64,000 nt of DNA from Mycobacteriales bacterium. GTDB lineage: Bacteria > Actinomycetota > Actinomycetes > Mycobacteriales > SCTD01. The position numbers and the translations under genes are program-made. The stretch is taken from contig JAUYQP010000013.1 of the NCBI GenBank assembly GCA_030697205.1, positions 124,001 through 188,000 of the forward strand. The letters run 5' to 3'. The notes below the pieces were generated by a model that was not told where the DNA came from, searched no databases, and was given only the letters and a program-made list of their open reading frames with translations. Positions 59,189 to 64,000 of the stretch are shown here, in pieces. Position 1 is the first letter of the stretch, and every line of letters begins with the position of its first letter.

Positions 59189-59620
59189 ATGGTCGTGCTC
59201 GGAGCGCTCCTGCTCGTCCTCGCCGCGGTGCTGCTCGCCGGCATCGTCACCAGCAGCACCACCCCCGTCGACGTCGAGGCGTTCGGGACAGGGCTCGACG
59301 GCGTCAGCGCCGGTGAGCTTTTCGTGCTCGGCGCCTGCACGGGCGCTCTCGCCGTCGTGGGCTTCGGCCTGCTGCTGGGCGGTCTGGCGCGCTCCCGCGC
59401 GCGCCGCCGCTCGGCGAAGCAGGAGGTCCGGGCCGTGCGGGGCGAGCGCGAGAGCCTCGCGGAGGAGAACGCCCGCCTGCAGGCCGAGCTCGAGCAGCGC
59501 GAGCGCGACGCTGCCGCCTATCCGGCGGGGACGTCCGCCGACGCCGGCGCGGTCCGTGAGGACGTCGACCTGCCCGCCAGTGACTCCGAGCGCGGCCGGC
59601 ACCGCCTCACCGGCCGCTGA
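59189..59620 (+). CDS. Membrane protein with C-terminal coiled coil
   Basis: 143 residues. Two hydrophobic helices (LGALLLVLAAVLLAGIVTS, LGACTGALAVVGFGLLLGGLA) are followed by a basic region and a coiled coil (VRAVRGERESLAEENARLQAELEQRERDAAA). The layout resembles LapA/YciS-type inner membrane proteins. CCGGAGG precedes ATG 59189. It ends 93 bp before the convergent FN3-like gene. Confidence 0.75.
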   Translation: MVVLGALLLVLAAVLLAGIVTSSTTPVDVEAFGTGLDGVSAGELFVLGACTGALAVVGFGLLLGGLARSRARRRSAKQEVRAVRGERESLAEENARLQAELEQRERDAAAYPAGTSADAGAVREDVDLPASDSERGRHRLTGR

Positions 59621-59713
59621 GCCCGTCGGCCGGCACGGTTCGCCGCCGGCCGACGTTGCGGCTGACGTTGCGGCTGACGTGAACCTCAGCGGGTGGGGCC
59701 GGACCGAGCTGCG

Positions 59714-61033
59714 TCAGGCCTCGTCGGAGGCGGTCGCGCCGAGCCAGCGGCGCAGGTGCGCGGCGGTGAGGACCATGACCAGAGCCGCCGCGACGAAGCG
59801 CATGAGCTGCTCGGAGTCGAGAGCGCCGGTCACGGCACCGCCGATGCGCTGCGAGCCGAGGATGGAGACCTCCTCCTCGACCTCCTGGTCGTCGTAGCCG
59901 AGGGTGCCCTTGAACGTGCCGTCCTCGAGTTCGGCCTCACCGACGACCGGGGACTGGACCTTGGGCAGGGGACCCAGCTTCGGGATGCCCAGCTTCGGGG
60001 CGAAGGCGCGGAACGTGAGCGCGAACGCTCGGCGCTGCTCAAGGGCCCGGTCGTCGCTGGTGCTACCGGTGCCGATCGCCTGCGGCTTGGGCGAGCTGCC
60101 GGTGGTGGAGCCCGACGTCGAGCCGCCCGACTCGCTGGTGCTGCCGCCCGAGGAGCCGCTGCCACTGGCGCCGCCGCTCGAGCCGGCCGTGGTGCCGCCG
60201 CTCGAGCCGCCCGTGGTGTCGGGGTCGCCACCGGTCGAGGTGTCGGGGTCGCCGCCGGTCGTCCCCGGGTCGCCGGCCGAACCACCGCTGGGCGTGGGCT
60301 CCGGGGTCGGCTGGGGCTTGGCCTCCAGCGTGGCCGAGGCGCTGTCGGACTGGGCGCTGTCGACGACGTCGGAGGACCCGGGGCTGGTCGACCGGTGCGC
60401 CCGCAGCCGGAAGGAACGCTCACCGGTGTCGTCGTCGCCGTAGGTCAGCGTCGTGGAGCAGGAGGTGCCGGAGCAGGCCCCCATGCCGATGCCGTCGCGG
60501 ACGACGGCGCCACTGTCGTCGTAGAGCGTGAACCCGGTGAGGTCGGGCTCGTCGCCGCGGGTCCAGCTCACGGTGATCTCACGGAAGGCCGTCGTCTGCG
60601 CCCGGACCGAGGTCGGCGCCTTCGGTGCCACCTTCAGCACGAACGCCTGGCTGTCGCTCTGCGCACCGGACAGCTGCACGGTCCAGGTGCCGTTGCGGGC
60701 GGGCTTCACCTGACCGGGCGAGCAGTCGGCGGTCGCGCAATCGGTGTCGAGGCTCCCGCGAAGGGTCTGAGCGGGGTAGCGACCCAGGCTGTCGCGGTCG
60801 CCGGAGGTGCCGAGGGTGCGGCTGCTCCCGTCCGGGCCCTTGAGGACGAGCGTCGACTGGGTGCTGCTCTGCGGGACGGTCGCCTCGATGGCGACGGTCG
60901 TGTCGGAGGTGTAGGTCGTGCCCGCGCCCGGGGTGACGATGGCGGCGGAGGCCGGGGCGGCCGCCACGAGCAGTGCGGCCCCCGACAGCGGCCCGACGAG
61001 CGCGAGCCTCAGCAGCGTCATACGCCTGGTCAT
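59714..61033 (-). CDS. Secreted protein with FN3-like domain, Gly/Ser linker and degenerate sorting tail
   Basis: 439 residues with a signal peptide (LRLALVGPLSGAALLVAAAPASA). An Ig/FN3-like domain (PTSVRAQTTAFREITVSW) is followed by about 70 residues of Gly/Ser/Thr repeats. The C terminus is GAVTG, then ALDSEQLMRFVAAALVMVLTAAHLRRWLG, which looks like a sorting signal with a degenerate motif (class E sortases prefer LAxTG). ATG 61033 overlaps the sortase stop by 4 bp; the frame to 61195 is rejected. It is a likely substrate or accessory of that sortase. Confidence 0.85.
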   Translation of the reverse strand: MTRRMTLLRLALVGPLSGAALLVAAAPASAAIVTPGAGTTYTSDTTVAIEATVPQSSTQSTLVLKGPDGSSRTLGTSGDRDSLGRYPAQTLRGSLDTDCATADCSPGQVKPARNGTWTVQLSGAQSDSQAFVLKVAPKAPTSVRAQTTAFREITVSWTRGDEPDLTGFTLYDDSGAVVRDGIGMGACSGTSCSTTLTYGDDDTGERSFRLRAHRSTSPGSSDVVDSAQSDSASATLEAKPQPTPEPTPSGGSAGDPGTTGGDPDTSTGGDPDTTGGSSGGTTAGSSGGASGSGSSGGSTSESGGSTSGSTTGSSPKPQAIGTGSTSDDRALEQRRAFALTFRAFAPKLGIPKLGPLPKVQSPVVGEAELEDGTFKGTLGYDDQEVEEEVSILGSQRIGGAVTGALDSEQLMRFVAAALVMVLTAAHLRRWLGATASDEA

Positions 61034-61734
61034 GTGCTGTCCCCCTTGCGCTCCACGGCCTTCTCCCCCACCAGCTCGAAGCGCATGACGAGACGCTGCT
61101 TCGCACTTCCCTTCGGATGGCAGGTGGTCAGGGTCAAGCCCTTCTTCACACCTTCCTGCGCGACGACGGAGAAGTCTGTCGGCTTCACGACCCACGGGTT
61201 GCTGTGGCCGCCGAAGTCCTTGACCGCCTTGTAGGTGAAGACCGAGAACGGTGTCTCGAGCTCGAGGACGTCGCCGGGGCCGAGCTCGTCCATCCGGTTG
61301 AACGGCCGCCCGAAGGTGGTGCGGTGGCCGGCGATCGCGACGTTGCCGACCTCCCCGGGGAGCGGGGAGTCTGGGTAGTGACCGGCGCCGGCGCGCAGCG
61401 CAGCGGGGGTGGTGCCCTCGACGACGAGGACGTCGACGCCGAGTTTCTTGATGCGCAGACGGGTCAGACCCTCCCCGACGCCGATCTTGCGCAGCCGGTA
61501 GGCCTCGCGGACCTGCGGGTCGTCGAACGCGCCGGACAGCTGGCCCTGCTTGTAGCGGCTGTAGAGGTCCGTGCCGACGGGGTAGGCGAACATGCCCGCG
61601 CCGGCGAGGAAGAGCACGAGCGAGAGCACCGAGACTGCCCGGCGACCGCCGGGGCGGCGCAGCGCGTCACCGAGCAGGGCGCCGAAGGACCGCGCGGCGG
61701 GCGGTACCGGCGGGGTGACGAACGACGGCTGCAT
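61030..61734 (-). CDS. srtE: Class E sortase
   Basis: 234 residues: a cytoplasmic Pro-rich N terminus, one membrane helix (VSVLSLVLFLAGAGMFAYPV), and a catalytic beta-barrel. The catalytic His is in IAGHRTTFGRPF, Cys in LTLTTCHPKGSAKQR, and Arg at its end. GAGHYPDSPLPGEVGN matches class E. It links proteins to the cell wall. It is coupled to the downstream secreted protein by 4 bp. The 279-bp region upstream (61735-62013) shows no gene I can support. Confidence 0.93.
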   Translation of the reverse strand: MQPSFVTPPVPPAARSFGALLGDALRRPGGRRAVSVLSLVLFLAGAGMFAYPVGTDLYSRYKQGQLSGAFDDPQVREAYRLRKIGVGEGLTRLRIKKLGVDVLVVEGTTPAALRAGAGHYPDSPLPGEVGNVAIAGHRTTFGRPFNRMDELGPGDVLELETPFSVFTYKAVKDFGGHSNPWVVKPTDFSVVAQEGVKKGLTLTTCHPKGSAKQRLVMRFELVGEKAVERKGDST

Positions 61735-62013
61735 GGCTCCTGCTTCTCGGTGGTTCTGGTCGTGCGGTGCGGTGGTGCGCGGTTCCTGTCCTGTGCAACG
61801 GCCCTAGGGGCTGACCGTCTCGTCCCGGTCCGACCCGATCCGGACACCCGGTCGGGAACCGGACGTCAGGCTCGTCGAGGCCAACGAGGAAGGGCTTCCG
61901 AGGTTACGCCCGGGGTCCCCGGTCGCTGCCCTCCTCCTTCCGGCGCGCCCGGTGTGCCCGGACTCGTCCCGTGCTGTGTCGGCAGATTGGCGCTGCGGCT
62001 TCAGCGCGACCTG

Positions 62014-62391
62014 TCACGGGACCAGACGCGTCGGGGACCCGACGCGTTCCCCCGGGCCGGCGCGCGCCGTCGCGGCCGCTGACCCCAGTCCGGCGAGCGC
62101 GCCGGCGGGTCGGACCTCGACGACGACCGTCACCCGGTCGCCGTCGAGCCGGCAGGCGCGGACCCGGGCGCCCACCGCGTCGCCGGCCCGGCGTGCCGCC
62201 GCGCAGGCCGCGGTCTCCCCGTCGAGCACCCGGTCGGCTGCGGCCAGCGCGGCGAGATCGGCGGCGGAGGCGGCCCGGTGTCGGGCGACGGCCGCCGCAC
62301 CGAGGCCCGCCAGGACGACGGTGGTCCCAGTCAGGACCATCGCCAGGCACAGCACGAGGACCGTGCCCGAGCCGCGGTCGCCGCGCGTCAC
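62014..62391 (-). CDS. TadE-like protein of the helicase/secretion neighbourhood
   Basis: 125 residues: DRGSGTVLVLCLAMVLTGTTVVL is a TadE-type membrane segment with a Gly before it, but without the Glu at +5, so processing by prepilin peptidase is uncertain. The rest is an Ala-rich region (ADLAALAAADRVLDG) and a beta-rich end. It resembles Rv3654c. ATG overlaps the TadE stop by 4 bp. Confidence 0.82.
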   Translation of the reverse strand: MTRGDRGSGTVLVLCLAMVLTGTTVVLAGLGAAAVARHRAASAADLAALAAADRVLDGETAACAAARRAGDAVGARVRACRLDGDRVTVVVEVRPAGALAGLGSAAATARAGPGERVGSPTRLVP

Positions 62392-62753
62392 GGGGGCTGC
62401 TCGACGAGGGCGAGCGCGCGGGCGCCCACCGGGGTCGCGGGCACCAGGCCGAGGAGCCGACCGAGCGGACGGACCTTGGCGCTGACGAGGACCTCGACGC
62501 TGTCGCCGTCGCGTCGCACCCGGACCTCGGCCCCACCGGGCGCGACGGGCCGGGCCGCGGCGGTCGCCGCGCTGATCGACTCGCCCCGGGCGAGCTCCCG
62601 CGCCGCTACACGGGCGGCGTCGACGCAGCGCAGTTGGGCGGCGACGCAGGCCAGGACCCAGACACCGAGCAGGAGTACGACGACAAGGGCCGGCAGCGCG
62701 ACGGCCGTCTCGGCCGTGGTGGAGCCACGGTCGCGGGTGGTGCGTGGAGCCAT
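62388..62753 (-). CDS. TadE-type pseudopilin
   Basis: 121 residues. DRGSTTAETAVALPALVVVLLL has the prepilin site after Gly with Glu at +5, followed by a hydrophobic helix; then CVDAARVAARELARGE. The start is ATG 62753 and the longer frame is rejected. Part of the Tad/Flp locus. Confidence 0.87.
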   Translation of the reverse strand: MAPRTTRDRGSTTAETAVALPALVVVLLLGVWVLACVAAQLRCVDAARVAARELARGESISAATAAARPVAPGGAEVRVRRDGDSVEVLVSAKVRPLGRLLGLVPATPVGARALALVEQPP

Positions 62754-62817
62754 CTGCCCTCCCCGGGCCGGGCCCGGGCGGCGGTGCGGGGGGCGCACCG
62801 CCACCCGGGCAGTCGGG

Positions 62818-63060
62818 TCAGAACGACAGCCGGAGCGCCCGCCCGATCACCCCCTTCACGATGTCGAGCACCTGGTCACTGGTGATGACCTTGTAGAGGA
62901 CACCGCTGAAGCCGCACGCGGCGACGGTGCCCACGGCGTACTCCGCCGTGGTCATGCCGGCCTCGCGGTCTGAGCCCGCGAGGACGCGGGACTGCACGCG
63001 AGTGACGACCGCCAGCGGGGCGGCGGCGAGGGCGGAGCGGGTCTCGGCGAGACGGCGCAT
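62818..63060 (-). CDS. Flp-type pilin (DUF4244)
   Basis: 80 residues. The prepilin site is in REAGMTTAEYAVGTVAACGF, cut after Gly with Glu at +5, and a hydrophobic helix follows. A perfect AAGGAGGT Shine-Dalgarno (complement at 63067-63074) lies 6 nt upstream of ATG 63060. This is the best ribosome site in the window and fits a highly made pilin. A longer frame to 63840 is a shadow. Confidence 0.9.
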   Translation of the reverse strand: MRRLAETRSALAAAPLAVVTRVQSRVLAGSDREAGMTTAEYAVGTVAACGFSGVLYKVITSDQVLDIVKGVIGRALRLSF

Positions 63061-63166
63061 GGGAGGACCTCCTTGCTGGGCGTCGACGCCGCGGAGGGCG
63101 GCCGGCGCACGGGAGCCAGACGGTTGTCCGACAGCGACCACGCTGGCCCTCCGGTCGAGCCTCCGA

Positions 63167-63228
63167 CAGGGGCCTGGACAGATCTGTGGAGGGACCTGCC
63201 GGCTGTGGACGGCCCGCCCAGGCCCCTG
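63167..63228. promoter_or_regulatory. Long inverted repeat between tadC and the pilin gene
   Basis: CAGGGGCCTGG and CCAGGCCCCTG are perfect 11-bp arms (63167-63177 and 63218-63228). The 10-bp palindrome ACAGATCTGT lies at 63178-63187. It starts 5 bp beyond the tadC stop. It could terminate the upstream Tad transcript and, with the palindrome, control the separate pilin transcript. Confidence 0.5.
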
Positions 63229-63232
63229 CCGG

Positions 63233-63982
63233 TCACAGCGAGGCAAGCAACGGAGCCACCAGCCCCACGACCACGGGCACGACACCGACGAGGACGAACG
63301 CCGGGAGGAAGCAGACGGCCAGCGGTCCGACGGCGAGCACGCCCGCCCGGCGGGCCGCCTTCTCGCCTCGGCCCCGGGCGGCGGCGCGCGCCTCGTCGGC
63401 GACCCGTACGACAGCCACCGCCACCGGCGCACCGCTGCGGGCGCTGCGCGAGAGCGCTCTCGCCACCGGCGCGAGCGGGTCGTCGGGGTCGACGGCCAGA
63501 CCGGCCCAAGCCTCCTCGGCAGGGCCGCCGACGGCGAGCGCACCCGACACCCTTGCCAGCCGCTGGCCGATCGGTCCGCCGACGGCGGCACCCACCGCGG
63601 TCGACGCGCCGGCCAGCGTGGCACCTCCGGCGAGACAGGCCGCGAGCAGATCGAGCGCGAGCGGGAGGTCAGCCTCGAGACGACGGCGCTCCTCACACAC
63701 CGCGGCAGGCTCGAGCCGACGAAGCGCTCGGGGTCCGAGCAGCGCCGTAGCCGCGCCGAGGACGAGACCGACGGCTCCGCCGAGCAGCAGCACCAGGGCC
63801 GCTGCGGCGAGGGCGCACGCAGCGGCGGAGCGGGCCGCATCGGGAAGAGGTGGCCCGGGGTCGGGGGGACCGGCGGTGACGGGTCGGGCCGCCACGCGGC
63901 CCAGCCGGTCCACCGGCCGGGTGCCGGGACGCAGCAGGAGGAGCAGCGCGACTCCCGCCAGCACGGCGGCGAGCGCCGTCAT
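63233..63982 (-). CDS. Tad pilus membrane platform protein TadC (type II secretion F domain)
   Basis: 249 residues. Two N-terminal helices (LAAVLAGVALLLLL, ACALAAAALVLLLGGAVGLVLG), a cytoplasmic F domain (EADLPLALDLLAACLAGGATLA) and a C-terminal helix (LPAFVLVGVVPVVVGLVAPLL). It forms the inner membrane platform with TadB. ATG 63982 overlaps the upstream gene's stop by 4 bp. Confidence 0.88.
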   Translation of the reverse strand: MTALAAVLAGVALLLLLRPGTRPVDRLGRVAARPVTAGPPDPGPPLPDAARSAAACALAAAALVLLLGGAVGLVLGAATALLGPRALRRLEPAAVCEERRRLEADLPLALDLLAACLAGGATLAGASTAVGAAVGGPIGQRLARVSGALAVGGPAEEAWAGLAVDPDDPLAPVARALSRSARSGAPVAVAVVRVADEARAAARGRGEKAARRAGVLAVGPLAVCFLPAFVLVGVVPVVVGLVAPLLASL

Positions 63983-64000
63983 GCCGCCAGCGCCCGCCGT
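63979..64000 (-). CDS. 3' end of the next Tad gene (probably tadB), cut by the window edge
   Basis: Only the last six codons (RRALAA) and a TGA that overlaps the tadC start are visible. The 4-bp overlap and the standard tadB-tadC order suggest TadB, but the sequence alone cannot show it. Confidence 0.35.

Noticed and set aside
60100-60290. The Gly/Ser/Thr repeat DNA considered as a tandem repeat locus
   Set aside because: The DNA is imperfect and explained by a low-complexity linker in the secreted protein at 59714-61033.

Overview
The window is 64 kb of very GC-rich chromosome from a filament-forming or soil-type actinobacterium. No phage, insertion sequence, CRISPR array or rRNA is visible. 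The backbone follows the order known from Mycobacterium tuberculosis: mutY, clpC, lsr2, lysS, coaX/panD/panC, folK/folB/folP, ftsH, hpt, tilS, a DUF2342 metalloprotease, a D,D-carboxypeptidase, ppa, then holB, topA, an MrfA-type helicase and a Tad pilus locus. Lsr2, DUF3180, DUF4244, the class E sortase and the MFS-Tmk fusion all fit Actinomycetota. The fusion and overall content suggest Frankiales, Geodermatophilales or relatives; the genus cannot be fixed by eye.

Layout. 1-9.4 kb: mutY, a two-component pair, a 1031-residue zinc-ribbon/cyclase/AAA/TPR protein, and a two-gene secreted-protein operon of unknown function. 9.5-17 kb: clpC, lsr2, a GGDEF-EAL protein and lysS. 17-19 kb: DUF445 and Uma2 genes. 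18.9-24.4 kb: a tightly overlapping cofactor operon (DUF2520, panC, panD, nadB, nadC, coaX) behind a good vegetative promoter. 24.4-27 kb: a thioesterase, and divergently a MidA/NDUFAF7-type methyltransferase followed by a stand-alone NuoD-like gene. 27-32 kb: ftsH and the folate operon, without folE. 32-36.3 kb: dacB, metalloprotease, tilS and hpt, divergent from ppa and a TSUP permease. 37.8-41.6 kb: a small membrane protein, an ECF sigma/anti-sigma pair and a frameshifted PAS-GGDEF-EAL gene. 41.6-48.5 kb: tRNA-Thr(CGU), holB, MFS-tmk, topA and a conserved unknown. 48.5-54.1 kb: a methyltransferase, an LPRTG surface protein and a proton-pumping pyrophosphatase. 54.2-56.8 kb: RsbW-like and STAS regulators, divergent from an unusual operon of a region-4-only sigma protein and two anchored paralogues. 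56.8-64 kb: helicase, membrane proteins, sortase E with a coupled secreted protein, and the end of a Tad pilus locus.

How the parts connect. Most operons are held together by 4-bp ATGA/GTGA overlaps. Signalling genes are dense: one two-component pair, one class III cyclase homologue, two c-di-GMP genes, one ECF pair and one partner-switch pair. The most unusual items are the sigma-4/anchored-paralogue operon, the MidA-NuoD pair, a family of long inverted repeats at gene 3' ends, and a 75-bp tandem palindromic repeat translated in frame inside tilS.
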